Source: a virus. From it: DNA of 33,308 nt. This document shows positions 16,087-23,952 of the stretch, piece after piece. The position numbers and the translations under genes were made by a program. Each line of letters starts with the position of its first letter. Position 1 is the first letter of the stretch. The notes under the pieces are model-generated. The model did not search any database and was not told the origin of the DNA. It was given only the letters and a program-made list of their open reading frames with translations. The DNA lies in IMG/VR virus record IMGVR_UViG_3300030419_007587, positions 1-33,308 of that record; one strand, written 5' to 3'.

Positions 16087-16461
16087 CTATTTACATAGAA
16101 CGTCGCTTAATTCAACATAGGCAAGTAACTCACGCTTTGATATATTTTTATTTTTTGCAACTAGAGCTATGTCCTTTTCCTCCTCTTTATCTTTCTTTTT
16201 CTTTTTAATATAGCTTATCTTTTTCCACTTTAAACGAGGTATAAGATAATAGTACATTCTATAAGATTGTTGCTTGTCATCAAAAATAGTACTAAATTTA
16301 TTTAACGTTTCATTTGTAAAAACACACATATCGTTATTATAGAACGACAGCCATCTATTAAATAAAAAAGGAACAAAGCTTTGTTCCCCTTCTGTATCTA
16401 AATCACCTGCGGTTTCTTTCTTTGAATAAAATAATTTGTTTTGTAGTTGGAAAAAATTCAT
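16087..16461 (-). CDS. 62: Clamp-loader small subunit (T4 gp62-like)
   Basis: A 124-residue protein. SFVPFLFNRWLSFYNN (about residues 28-43), then NETLNK and a DKQQSYRMYYYLIPR segment, is followed by a Lys-rich stretch and a C-terminal helix ending ELSDVL. This order matches the small gp62 proteins of marine T4-like phages. With gp44, gp62 loads the sliding clamp gp45 onto primer ends for the replicative polymerase and for clamp-dependent late transcription. gp44 is not in the window. The gene lies 4 nt before the co-chaperonin gene. The assignment is by motif pattern and moderately sure. Confidence 0.6.
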   Translation of the reverse strand: MNFFQLQNKLFYSKKETAGDLDTEGEQSFVPFLFNRWLSFYNNDMCVFTNETLNKFSTIFDDKQQSYRMYYYLIPRLKWKKISYIKKKKKDKEEEKDIALVAKNKNISKRELLAYVELSDVLCK

Positions 16462-16466
16462 TATTG

Positions 16467-16883
16467 TTACCTTCTAGGACTTTTTTGTAGTCTTCTATAA
16501 TCATATTCTAATATTTTTGTTGTAGAATATCCACTAACTCTTTCAAAGAAACGCAGTTCCTTTGCGTGTTCCTTACCCACGACTGTTTTACCCTCCCAAT
16601 CGGAACCAATTACCATTATGTCAGGTTCGATCTCTTTAATTAAGTTTTCTAATCCTTCTGTAGTATTAAAACTACGTACTTCATCAACAAAGCGTAGTGA
16701 CTCGAGCATTTTTACCCTATCATCTAGAATGTTATATGGTCTATCCTTCCCCTTATCACGGCGGACCTTTTCATCAGAATCAACACCTACATATAAATAA
16801 CCTAAACTCTTTGCATATTCAAATAGATCTAAATGACCTCGATGTAATATATCAAAGCAGCCATTTGTAAATATTTTTTTCAT
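16467..16883 (-). CDS. RfaE2/HldE-type sugar-phosphate nucleotidyltransferase
   Basis: A 138-residue single-domain cytidylyltransferase-fold enzyme. It begins FTNGCFDILHRGHLDLF, with the nucleotide-binding HxGH at residues 14-17, and has the conserved STT motif (120-122) near the end. The TNGCFDILH start is typical of the C-terminal half of HldE, which adenylates heptose-1-phosphate. Glycerol-3-phosphate cytidylyltransferases are the alternative. The matching kinase half of HldE is a separate gene at 21487-22260, so both halves of the bifunctional enzyme seem to be present but split. The start overlaps the DUF366 gene by 4 nt. Confidence 0.8.
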   Translation of the reverse strand: MKKIFTNGCFDILHRGHLDLFEYAKSLGYLYVGVDSDEKVRRDKGKDRPYNILDDRVKMLESLRFVDEVRSFNTTEGLENLIKEIEPDIMVIGSDWEGKTVVGKEHAKELRFFERVSGYSTTKILEYDYRRLQKSPRR

Positions 16884-17461
16884 ACAATAATTTTAGTAGT
16901 AGCGACAAATTGATCTCTTACTTCAGAATTAAAATAATCAATAACCGATTTACTAAATGCAGTAACCTGTTTATCTGTTAACTTAGATGAATATGCAAAA
17001 GGAGGAGCTTTATCTCCAGCTACAATGTTAATACCAGTGTGACCGAGTGCCACATTTTCTTTAGAGTATGTAATAGATACGCTTACCTTACCTGATTCTC
17101 TTACTTGTTTATCCGTACCTAAAAATTCATCTTGTACTAATAGATCGTCTCCGTCTACCATAATACCTTTACTAATGTAACCTGATAATATATTAGCAAC
17201 CCCAGTATTAAAAAGCCTTTGAAAAGAAACAGCCCCTAGTGGACATAATCCTGGAATTTCCCAGCAAAAATTAATCGCGTCTTGACTATGAATAAAATCA
17301 TTTTCGAGCGAATCTTCAAGATCGATTAAAGCATCCTCCACATACATTGGAGCTCTAAATGCTACAATATTACCTACGCTCGCTACGTCTTTTCGAAAAA
17401 ACTTATAAGCAAACCTTTCATGAATTAGTTTGCCGTCGTATACACCTTGGTCAATAATCAT
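16880..17461 (-). CDS. DUF366 family protein
   Basis: A 193-residue protein matching the layout of DUF366, an uncharacterised family best known from archaea and some bacteria. Landmarks are NIVAFRAPMYVEDALIDLED (about residues 31-50), the central GIMVDGDDLLV, KVSVSITYSKENVALGHTGI and the following NIVAGDKAPPFAY. The order and spacing match the family pattern of a KLSVSIAT-like strand followed by an HxGIN segment. No activity is known. It is the first gene of a short unit that continues into the nucleotidyltransferase, gp62-like and co-chaperonin genes. Confidence 0.65.
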   Translation of the reverse strand: MIIDQGVYDGKLIHERFAYKFFRKDVASVGNIVAFRAPMYVEDALIDLEDSLENDFIHSQDAINFCWEIPGLCPLGAVSFQRLFNTGVANILSGYISKGIMVDGDDLLVQDEFLGTDKQVRESGKVSVSITYSKENVALGHTGINIVAGDKAPPFAYSSKLTDKQVTAFSKSVIDYFNSEVRDQFVATTKIIV

Positions 17462-17468
17462 ATACTCT

Positions 17469-17496
17469 ATTATAAGTAACTATGATTAGTTTTCAA
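17469..17496 (-). promoter_or_regulatory. Possible sigma70-type promoter before the DUF366 gene
   Basis: On the minus strand TTGAAA (17491-17496) and TATAAT (17469-17474) are separated by 16 bp. They lie in the 42-bp gap between the glycan island and the DUF366 gene. The start codon at 17461 is only 7 nt past the -10 box, so the leader would be almost absent. This could be an early or host-polymerase promoter for the replication and chaperone genes. An inverted repeat (17476-17481 with 17502-17507) overlaps it. Confidence 0.4.
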
Positions 17497-17503
17497 CTGT
17501 AAG

Positions 17504-18418
17504 TTACCTATTATAGTTGTCGTGTAGTGTTTGTTGGATACCCCATAAAATTTTTAGATATATATCTGGGCATCTCGTACCCGGAACAGCTCCTTTAACA
17601 TTTTCGTTAATTAATCTAGCGCTTTCATAAGCTTTCCATAGACCCGGTGGCGTGTAGTTTTCTATATTTTCGGTAACTATATGATAAATCGCTGTTAGTA
17701 TTTCTAATACTAGTTGTGGGTTTTCCTTACAGTCAGGTACTGATCTATTGATATGTGCCATTCTATTGTGATTTTCTTTATCTCTTTTTGTGGGCTCCTT
17801 AGAAGCGTTGTGACAAGACCACTGCGTTATGTTAATAGCAGGTTTAGTTGTGGCGACTCTGTTTAGTGTGGTGTATATTTTATCAATGAACCAATCAGCA
17901 CCCCAGCTGGGAATTAAAGATGGAGCAAGAAAAAAGCCTAACGTATCGATACTAGCTCTTGTTAATATTGGAAAGCAACAAAACCCTTCACCGCCTACAT
18001 TGCCTTCTCCGTACGTTTTAATTAGCAGGTAGTGCTTTTTATGAATACCCTCTGTTTTAATTAGGCCTTCTTTCGTTTTTATTAATAAGAGATCATAATT
18101 AGGCGTATCGATTACAATATCATCTGCTCCTGGCATTACAAAAAAGCCATTGCTTTTTTTAGCACCATAATTGTAATAATCGTCTGTAATATTAAGAGAC
18201 CGTTTTCTTATAAGAAGTTGAAAATGTTTTAATTGTTTAAATCCCTTTTCATTAGATATAAAATTAATGGTTTTTTTATCATCTTCATCTACTACAAAGA
18301 TTAATTCAACATTATTTACATCACCGGTATTATGTACAAACGATCTAAGAAAACCATCTCTTAACGCCTCTATGTTATCTCTAGTAGGGATAATAATTGA
18401 TAGTATTGGTTGCTTCAT
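17504..18418 (-). CDS. GT-A (family 2-like) glycosyltransferase, duplicate B
   Basis: A 304-residue putative glycosyltransferase. It opens ILSIIIPTRDNIEALRDG, the nucleotide-sugar-binding strand of family 2 enzymes, and has MPGADDIVI near residues 94-102 in the DxD metal-site position. It is a tandem copy of the gene just upstream (18420-19376). The first 55 residues are nearly identical, as is the block from ITDDYYNYGAKKSNGFF through the DD motif. The C-terminal half, expected to bind the acceptor, has diverged strongly. The two genes are separated by 1 nt. Donor and acceptor are unknown. It is the last gene of the glycan island. Confidence 0.75.
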   Translation of the reverse strand: MKQPILSIIIPTRDNIEALRDGFLRSFVHNTGDVNNVELIFVVDEDDKKTINFISNEKGFKQLKHFQLLIRKRSLNITDDYYNYGAKKSNGFFVMPGADDIVIDTPNYDLLLIKTKEGLIKTEGIHKKHYLLIKTYGEGNVGGEGFCCFPILTRASIDTLGFFLAPSLIPSWGADWFIDKIYTTLNRVATTKPAINITQWSCHNASKEPTKRDKENHNRMAHINRSVPDCKENPQLVLEILTAIYHIVTENIENYTPPGLWKAYESARLINENVKGAVPGTRCPDIYLKILWGIQQTLHDNYNR

Positions 18419-18419
18419 A

Positions 18420-19376
18420 TTACTTTATATGGTTAAAATTTCTGTATAGTGCTTGCTGGATACCTATTAATATCTCTTCGTAAATATGGGGGCATATACT
18501 TCCTTTGGCAATAACACCTATAGGGGATCCTACCGCGGTCGCAGCAGCTTCGTTTACTCTATTAGCTTCATATTTCATCCACTTGCTTTTTGGTGTATAC
18601 TTTTCTAAATTATCTAAAACAATATAATGTATGGCCCTTAATATTTCAAGCCATATTTCTGGATTTTCTTTTGGAGTGATTGCCGATAAATAAACTTCTT
18701 TCATCCTTCTATATTTTTCTTTTTCTTTTTCGGATGGATTCTTTTTGTTTGAGTGCTGTGATACTTGTGCTATATTGATAGGTGGGTTAGTTGCTGCGAC
18801 CTTGTTTAAAGTAGTATATATTGTATCAATAAACCAATCAGCTCCCCAACCGGGTATACCCGCGGGTGCTAAAAAATAACCTAGACGATCGATACTATCT
18901 CTCGTTAATATAGGGAATCCGGAATGTCCGTCGCGACCATCCGGATCTTTGCCTATATTACCTTCTCCGTACGTTTTAATTAGCAGGTAATGCTTTTTAT
19001 GAATACCCTCAATATCAAGTAAATCTTGTCTTACTTTGATTAAAACGAGATCATAATTTGGTGTATTGATTACAATATCATCTGCTCCTGGCATTACAAA
19101 AAAGCCATTGCTTTTTTTAGCACCATAATTGTAATAATCGTCTGTAATATTTTTGGATCTCTCTCTAATAAGAAGTTGGAAAAACGCGATATGTTTAAGT
19201 GCATCGTTTTTTTGTAAGAAGTTAATAGTTTTTTTATCATCTTCATCTACTACAAAGATTAATTCAACATTATTTACATTACTAGTATTATGTACAAACG
19301 ATCTAAGAAAACCATCTCTTAACGCCTCTATGTTATCTCTAGTAGGTATAATAATTGATAGTATTGGTTGCTTCAT
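18420..19376 (-). CDS. GT-A (family 2-like) glycosyltransferase, duplicate A
   Basis: A 318-residue paralogue of the following gene, with the same SIIIPTRDNIEALRDG start and MPGADDIVI metal-binding motif. It shares the GWGADWFID-type segment (residues about 180-190) with its copy (SWGADWFID). It differs by an insertion rich in Gly/Asp (GKDPDGRDGHSG) and an unrelated-looking C-terminal third. A short upstream GGG, 5 nt before the ATG, may serve as a ribosome-binding site. Presumably it transfers a related sugar to a different position of the same glycan. Confidence 0.75.
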   Translation of the reverse strand: MKQPILSIIIPTRDNIEALRDGFLRSFVHNTSNVNNVELIFVVDEDDKKTINFLQKNDALKHIAFFQLLIRERSKNITDDYYNYGAKKSNGFFVMPGADDIVINTPNYDLVLIKVRQDLLDIEGIHKKHYLLIKTYGEGNIGKDPDGRDGHSGFPILTRDSIDRLGYFLAPAGIPGWGADWFIDTIYTTLNKVAATNPPINIAQVSQHSNKKNPSEKEKEKYRRMKEVYLSAITPKENPEIWLEILRAIHYIVLDNLEKYTPKSKWMKYEANRVNEAAATAVGSPIGVIAKGSICPHIYEEILIGIQQALYRNFNHIK

Positions 19377-19377
19377 A

Positions 19378-19686
19378 TTACCCTATATGTTGCTTTACGT
19401 AATCGTCGATATTTATACACCTATCATCAATCCATAAATCATACGGTGGCTTATGCATCATAAGCTTATTATACTTTACACCCCACTCTTTAAGCTGATT
19501 AACTGTCTCGTATGTCCAGTCTCGCCCGGAGTTTCCTCCTCTAGCTGTGTAATATGTTATATGCACACCGTCATCATAAAGTTTATTAAAGTGTTTAATT
19601 ATTTTTTCATGTGGTGTTGATTCTGAGTAATCAAACGTCTTTGTCTCACAAATTGTGTTATCAATATCAATTAACAGTTTTTTCAT
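19378..19686 (-). CDS. Small HAD-type phosphatase (capsule-biosynthesis-like)
   Basis: A 102-residue HAD-superfamily protein. Motif I is DIDNT (nucleophile D7, D9), motif II is in YYTARG (T47), motif III Lys is in HKPPYD (K79) and motif IV is WIDDR (D87, D88). It has no cap domain. The compact form with the IDDR ending fits the small phosphatases of polysaccharide clusters (EcbF/BcbF type) better than full-length GmhB. A sugar-phosphate substrate is likely given the heptose-kinase and nucleotidyltransferase homologues nearby. AGGAGA 9 nt before the ATG is one of the clearest Shine-Dalgarno sites in the island. The start overlaps the cupin gene stop by 4 nt. Confidence 0.75.
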   Translation of the reverse strand: MKKLLIDIDNTICETKTFDYSESTPHEKIIKHFNKLYDDGVHITYYTARGGNSGRDWTYETVNQLKEWGVKYNKLMMHKPPYDLWIDDRCINIDDYVKQHIG

Positions 19687-20051
19687 TTTTGACTATCTCC
19701 TGGTTCTACTCTGTAACTATCGTGCTCAAAATGCTGCGTACTAACTTCGATAATTTCAGAATCTTCTAATGCTTCAAGCTTATGTGGAATATTTGGCTTA
19801 ATATCAACAACTGTCCCTGTTTTAATTACTTCAGATATGCGGCTAGCATTAGTTAAATCGTAGTATGATAGCCTTAAGCTACCTTTTGATACATACCAAG
19901 TTTCTTCCTTCTCAATATGATAATGCATTGAAAAAGAGCTACCTTTTTTAAAGGATAAAATTTTTAGACAGTATTTTTCTTTATTAACTACCCATCTTTC
20001 GTGTCCCCACCCCTTGGGGTAATCTTCATATTCTATAATCTCAGGCTTCAT
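19683..20051 (-). CDS. Cupin-fold sugar-phosphate isomerase-like protein
   Basis: A 122-residue single cupin domain. The metal-binding motif 1 is visible as HYHIEKEETWYV (residues 43-54) and motif 2 as DIKPNIPHKLEAL (about 83-95). The opening KGWGHERWVVN resembles the C-terminal cupin of type II mannose-6-phosphate isomerase / mannose-1-phosphate guanylyltransferase proteins. It may act on a sugar phosphate or be a binding protein. Activity cannot be fixed from the sequence. It overlaps the apt gene by 11 nt and the HAD gene by 4 nt. Confidence 0.7.
   Translation of the reverse strand: MKPEIIEYEDYPKGWGHERWVVNKEKYCLKILSFKKGSSFSMHYHIEKEETWYVSKGSLRLSYYDLTNASRISEVIKTGTVVDIKPNIPHKLEALEDSEIIEVSTQHFEHDSYRVEPGDSQK
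19696..19701 (-). promoter_or_regulatory. Strong ribosome-binding site of the HAD gene
   Basis: AGGAGA on the minus strand lies 9 nt before the ATG at 19686, inside the end of the cupin gene. It supports this start for the small phosphatase. Confidence 0.6.
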
Positions 20052-20562
20052 ATTTTATAACGCTTTTAACATCTGTCGGACCATGTAAAAAGTCAAGATC
20101 AATAAAAACAACTTTACCAATTACATCATACCCGGCTTCTTTACATAACTGTTCTGCTGCATCCATTGTACCACCAGTTGCATACACATCATCAACTATA
20201 ACTACCTTACCTGTTCCAGGTTGAATTTCTATAGTATCATTACCGTACTCTAATTCATATGTCTTTGTAATTGTCGGTGGAGGTAATTTACCTTTTTTTC
20301 TAAGAAGCTTTAACCCCTTATTTGAAAACTGAGATAAACCGGATGCAAAAATAAAGCCTCTAGAGTCAATTCCAACCCAATAATCCATTGTCGTTTCAAA
20401 TTTTCTAAACATCTCCTGTATTGCTTGTTGAAATGCATCCGGGGATGATAAAAGTGGTTGTATATCCTTAAAAGTAATACCTTGTTTCGGAAAGTTTGGA
20501 ACATCAGCAACGTATGTTTTAAGATCAAGAATAGCTGAAGATGCTTTGGAAAAATCTACCAT
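20041..20562 (-). CDS. apt: Adenine phosphoribosyltransferase
   Basis: A 173-residue type I phosphoribosyltransferase of about the usual APRT length. It has the APRT-type N-terminus VPNFPKQGITFKDIQPLL (residues 21-38) and WVGIDSRGFIFA (62-73). KGKLPPPTITKTYELEYG carries the catalytic-loop region. The PRPP-binding motif is VVIVDDVYATGGT (120-132). It would convert adenine and PRPP to AMP (purine salvage). Its place inside a glycan operon is odd. It may recycle adenine from ADP-sugar or SAM chemistry (inference) or simply serve nucleotide supply for replication. Confidence 0.9.
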   Translation of the reverse strand: MVDFSKASSAILDLKTYVADVPNFPKQGITFKDIQPLLSSPDAFQQAIQEMFRKFETTMDYWVGIDSRGFIFASGLSQFSNKGLKLLRKKGKLPPPTITKTYELEYGNDTIEIQPGTGKVVIVDDVYATGGTMDAAEQLCKEAGYDVIGKVVFIDLDFLHGPTDVKSVIKYEA

Positions 20563-20563
20563 A

Positions 20564-21490
20564 TTATATATTATTAACTTTTTTAAGAAAATCTAATACC
20601 ATTAGTGTAGGATCTTTAAAGTATTCTACTACTACTTCCTCGAAATATTTTCGAGCTAATCTACACATATCATGTAGCCTGGGTAAGGGCGTATCGTGTA
20701 TTTTTTTAAATTCTTTTGCCATTTCTTCATTGCTTAAATTAGGGTCTATTCTATAAAAAAATATGTCCTGAAGATCGTCTTCACACATTATTTTAGGGTA
20801 ACCAATAATAATTGGAACTCTTCCGAAAAAACACGACTCATAAAACCGGATAGTATCTTCACCGGCTCCACGCGGACATAAAGAAAATATATTATTTTCT
20901 AGTTTTTTAGCGAATCCTTGAACAATATTATTGTCGGATTTTAGATCAACTTGCGCAAACCACCCGGGGTTAAATTCAATGTCATTGGGTATACCTGCAG
21001 CATTTAATACTTGTGCGACTTTTATTCTGGTACCATACGGATCAACCTGGCCTTTAAATCCAAAGCTTTTAGTGTCAGGCAGTGTTAGTTCATATTTAAT
21101 TTTTTCGGTATTTTTAGCAAGGTGTATTAAAAGAGTGCTTAGGCACGGTCTAGTAAAAAAGTTTTCTTTATTATAAAATGTTCTATTAGCATTACCCATA
21201 CACGTACATTTTAATAACCAATCCGGAGCTTTATCATTTAACCAGTCTCCTTCAAGCTCTACTAAGTGTCTTTTTTCATTACCTTCAAAAAAAGAGAAAT
21301 CACTAGATTTAAACTCTTTATACGTACCGCAAGATATTTGTCCCATATAAAAGTAATCTGCTTTTTCTGGCTCGGTAATTTTAAAGTGGTCCTTAATACC
21401 TTGTTCAGATAGGGGCGTAGTATTATAATATTTTTCAGATTTGTCCTGACTATGCTTTAAGGCTGTAGGATAGATGTATAGATTTTTCAT
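20564..21490 (-). CDS. Exostosin-like (GT47-type) glycosyltransferase
   Basis: A 308-residue protein. The segment FSLCPRGAGEDTIRFYESCF, followed by FGRVPIII (roughly residues 202-229), is the signature of exostosin-family GT-B glycosyltransferases. In that family the R-x-x-E region binds the nucleotide sugar. The N-terminal part has the EKADYFYMGQ pattern also common in this family. Donor and acceptor are unknown. It is the only GT-B type enzyme seen in the island. It overlaps the heptose-kinase-like gene by 4 nt. Confidence 0.75.
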   Translation of the reverse strand: MKNLYIYPTALKHSQDKSEKYYNTTPLSEQGIKDHFKITEPEKADYFYMGQISCGTYKEFKSSDFSFFEGNEKRHLVELEGDWLNDKAPDWLLKCTCMGNANRTFYNKENFFTRPCLSTLLIHLAKNTEKIKYELTLPDTKSFGFKGQVDPYGTRIKVAQVLNAAGIPNDIEFNPGWFAQVDLKSDNNIVQGFAKKLENNIFSLCPRGAGEDTIRFYESCFFGRVPIIIGYPKIMCEDDLQDIFFYRIDPNLSNEEMAKEFKKIHDTPLPRLHDMCRLARKYFEEVVVEYFKDPTLMVLDFLKKVNNI

Positions 21491-22260
21491 TTTATAAAGT
21501 TTTTTTGGATTACATTGACGCCTTTTTTCTGCACGACATTAGTCGCGCACTTATTTCCAAACTCAATACTTTTTTGTATATCATTTGTTTTTAAAAAGCA
21601 ACATACTAGCCCAGAAAGAAATGTATCACCAGCTCCAGATAGATCCTTAACTTCTACATCTTCAACATCATACTGTATATTTTTATATACTGCTCCTCCC
21701 GATCCTAGAGTTGTAATAATATTCTCTTTTAACTTATTCGTGAGAACATGTTCTGATTCTTTATATTCCTTTCTATTAATTTTAATAAACTTTATACTAC
21801 TAGCCCACGTACCGAGAATTTTTTTTGTATCTAAAAAAGTAATTGGATGATTATTACCAATATGCTGTATTTCTTCTTCTGTAATAAAGCCTTTATTGTA
21901 ATCTGAAATTACAACCGCTGAATAATCATCAAAATTTAAATTAGAACAATAATCCTTAAATGTACTCTTTAATTGTGTCTTTGTGTCAATTCGGATAAAC
22001 ATGTGATTTGTTTTGTAGTCAACATATCTTGTCTTAATAATACTCTTATAATTTTTATTTGTTAATAGATGTGTTTCGCAATTTAAAGCTTCAAGATTCT
22101 TAAGAACATTACCCGCCATGCCTTTATTTGTCTTAGTTTTTATAATATCTAATAACGGCACGGGGGCTTCAGGACAAAGCCGTTTACACTTACAGTAAAC
22201 AAATTTATCTGTACAAGAGTCTCCTACTAGTAATATTGGCTTGTTAATCGCTTTCTGCAT
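21487..22260 (-). CDS. RfaE1/HldE-type heptose-phosphate kinase (PfkB family)
   Basis: A 257-residue ribokinase-fold kinase. ILLVGDSCTDKFVY (residues 9-22), then CPEAPVP (29-35) and KGMAGNVLKNLEAL, correspond to the HldE N-terminal domain pattern (D-x-x-x-D, SPEAPVP, GGAANV). VISDYNKGF is conserved, and the anion-hole motif GAGDTF (209-214) carries the catalytic Asp (D212). In HldE this domain phosphorylates D-glycero-D-manno-heptose-7-phosphate at C1. It is shorter than the usual domain (about 315 residues) and not fused to the nucleotidyltransferase, whose homologue is at 16467-16883. The start overlaps the upstream gene by 17 nt. Confidence 0.85.
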   Translation of the reverse strand: MQKAINKPILLVGDSCTDKFVYCKCKRLCPEAPVPLLDIIKTKTNKGMAGNVLKNLEALNCETHLLTNKNYKSIIKTRYVDYKTNHMFIRIDTKTQLKSTFKDYCSNLNFDDYSAVVISDYNKGFITEEEIQHIGNNHPITFLDTKKILGTWASSIKFIKINRKEYKESEHVLTNKLKENIITTLGSGGAVYKNIQYDVEDVEVKDLSGAGDTFLSGLVCCFLKTNDIQKSIEFGNKCATNVVQKKGVNVIQKNFIK

Positions 22261-23011
22261 CTATACTGTAAATTGCTTTTAAATTATCTTTGTTAGAGTT
22301 TCCTCGGGGCCCGGGCCTTAATATTAATTTTAACTTACTAACATCTTCATTTCTTTGATCTGCGCTCTGACTCCATAAATCAATACTATCATCATGTGGT
22401 GCATCTGATCCTGTTTTATAGGTTTCATCATACTCTGCCTTTCCAGCGCCCCAATGGCAGTGCTCAAAATAAACCGGAGTATAAACTAATCTTCCTAATT
22501 TTCTATATATATCCGTTAGCCAATTATCCGAATAATTATATCCCATATTTACCGGGTGTACATATCCAACTTGCTCAATTGCTCTTCTACTTAAAAACCC
22601 ATGAGTTGCTAATGTTCCGTTAGGCTGCATGCCGTCTGGTCCAAATACTAGACAGACTTTATCAGAGTAGCGGTTAAATTCTTCATTTATTAAAATGTCC
22701 CAATTTTTAGTTTTAAAATGAACATCATCAGCAGAATACATTATTATATCGCCCTCGCACATATCAAAGGCGTAATTGTACATATCTGCTAGTTTTATTT
22801 TATGCTTATTAACTATAGCAGACCCGGGTATTTTACCTAAATGTTTATTAATTTCTCCGGACTTTATAAAGTCTATAGTATTTGTATCGTCACTATCAAC
22901 ATAAAATACAACTTCCACCTGCTTAGGTTGAAGAGTATTTTGATTTAAGGTCTTTAGTACCTTTTTAAGATTTTTAACTCTATTTTTTGTTGGTATAATT
23001 ATTGATATCAT
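22244..23011 (-). CDS. GT-A (family 2-like) glycosyltransferase
   Basis: A 255-residue protein. It starts MISIIIPTKNRVKNLKKVL and has MYSADDVHF (about residues 91-99) as the metal/nucleotide-sugar site, then NYSDNWLTDIYRKLG and an HCHWGAGKAEYDET segment near the end. It appears related to the tandem pair at 17504-19376 but is more distant. It overlaps both neighbours (17 nt downstream, 4 nt upstream). Substrates are unknown. Confidence 0.8.
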   Translation of the reverse strand: MISIIIPTKNRVKNLKKVLKTLNQNTLQPKQVEVVFYVDSDDTNTIDFIKSGEINKHLGKIPGSAIVNKHKIKLADMYNYAFDMCEGDIIMYSADDVHFKTKNWDILINEEFNRYSDKVCLVFGPDGMQPNGTLATHGFLSRRAIEQVGYVHPVNMGYNYSDNWLTDIYRKLGRLVYTPVYFEHCHWGAGKAEYDETYKTGSDAPHDDSIDLWSQSADQRNEDVSKLKLILRPGPRGNSNKDNLKAIYSIDAESD

Positions 23012-23952
23012 TTTACTGGGTGAAATGAATGTAATATATGGTTGTAATCTAATTGATTTGATTTAAGAAAAAGATTTTCTCTAATATATTTTTTTAAAGT
23101 ATCGTTTTTAACATGGCCTTCAGAAGTATATAACTCCGGATTATGTAGTAATACGCCTCCGAGTTCCTCATATCCGAGTCCAACTTCACGTGCTTTTGGA
23201 TCATTAACTATATTTTCCATATCCGCACAACCGTATAAATTATTCCATGGAACCTGTCTGGGTCCTATATGATCATAACTAAGCGTTGCACCGTCTTTTT
23301 CTTTTATATGTGTGAGAATTATATCTTTTATTATAACCCATTGCTTTTGAATGCTAGCATTCAAAAAAGAAAACACTGATTCAGTACAATATGCGTTAAA
23401 AATATCCGGAATTAACCGGCCAAATGCATTTAGTAAATCGTTTGAAAAATACGATACATGTAAATTACAACATCTACCTACCGGTACTATAAAATCTTTA
23501 TCTTTTATGTAAGGATTATGTTCGTGGTCTTTTTTAAACCAATGATGACCATGATCAGTATCAGTCTGAACACTAATCATACTAAAGCGCTCAGTTTGAA
23601 CTCTGTTATCTATTTCTTCTAATAGATTATAATTCTCTTCTGTGTTTACTCCTGAATCAATGTATATATATCCTGTAAATTCTTTAAATCTCTCAACGCA
23701 TTTTAGAACAGCAAGATTAAAAGTAATATTTACCGAGAGAAAATTTTCAGTATAACAAAAGGATATCTTATCTTTAAATTTATTAAAAAGTTCCTTTTTT
23801 GTTTCTTCAGTAACCCTACAACCACTGACTGCTACGTGAAATTTTTTATGATCAAGTTTTAATAAATTGTCAATACATTTTATATACCATTCACAATTTC
23901 TTCTACCAATTTCACAAATATTATATACAACGAGATATTTATTATTAGACAT
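23008..23952 (-). CDS. Probable GT-A-like glycosyltransferase
   Basis: A 314-residue protein. The N-terminus (YLVVYNICEIGRRNCEWYIK) and a central YIYIDSGVNTEENYNLLEEI (about residues 94-113), with an acidic motif where GT-A enzymes have DxD, suggest a divergent glycosyltransferase. So do the conserved-looking GHHWFKKDHEH and the C-terminal ELGGVLLHNPELY. Family membership is uncertain. The context supports a role in glycan assembly. It overlaps the ColD-like gene by 8 nt and the next gene by 4 nt. Confidence 0.6.
   Translation of the reverse strand: MSNNKYLVVYNICEIGRRNCEWYIKCIDNLLKLDHKKFHVAVSGCRVTEETKKELFNKFKDKISFCYTENFLSVNITFNLAVLKCVERFKEFTGYIYIDSGVNTEENYNLLEEIDNRVQTERFSMISVQTDTDHGHHWFKKDHEHNPYIKDKDFIVPVGRCCNLHVSYFSNDLLNAFGRLIPDIFNAYCTESVFSFLNASIQKQWVIIKDIILTHIKEKDGATLSYDHIGPRQVPWNNLYGCADMENIVNDPKAREVGLGYEELGGVLLHNPELYTSEGHVKNDTLKKYIRENLFLKSNQLDYNHILHSFHPVK

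Noticed and set aside
16083-16095. Late-promoter element before the co-chaperonin gene
   Set aside because: The sequence (GTAAATAG) differs from the AATAAATA of the other sites at several positions. It is too weak to list.
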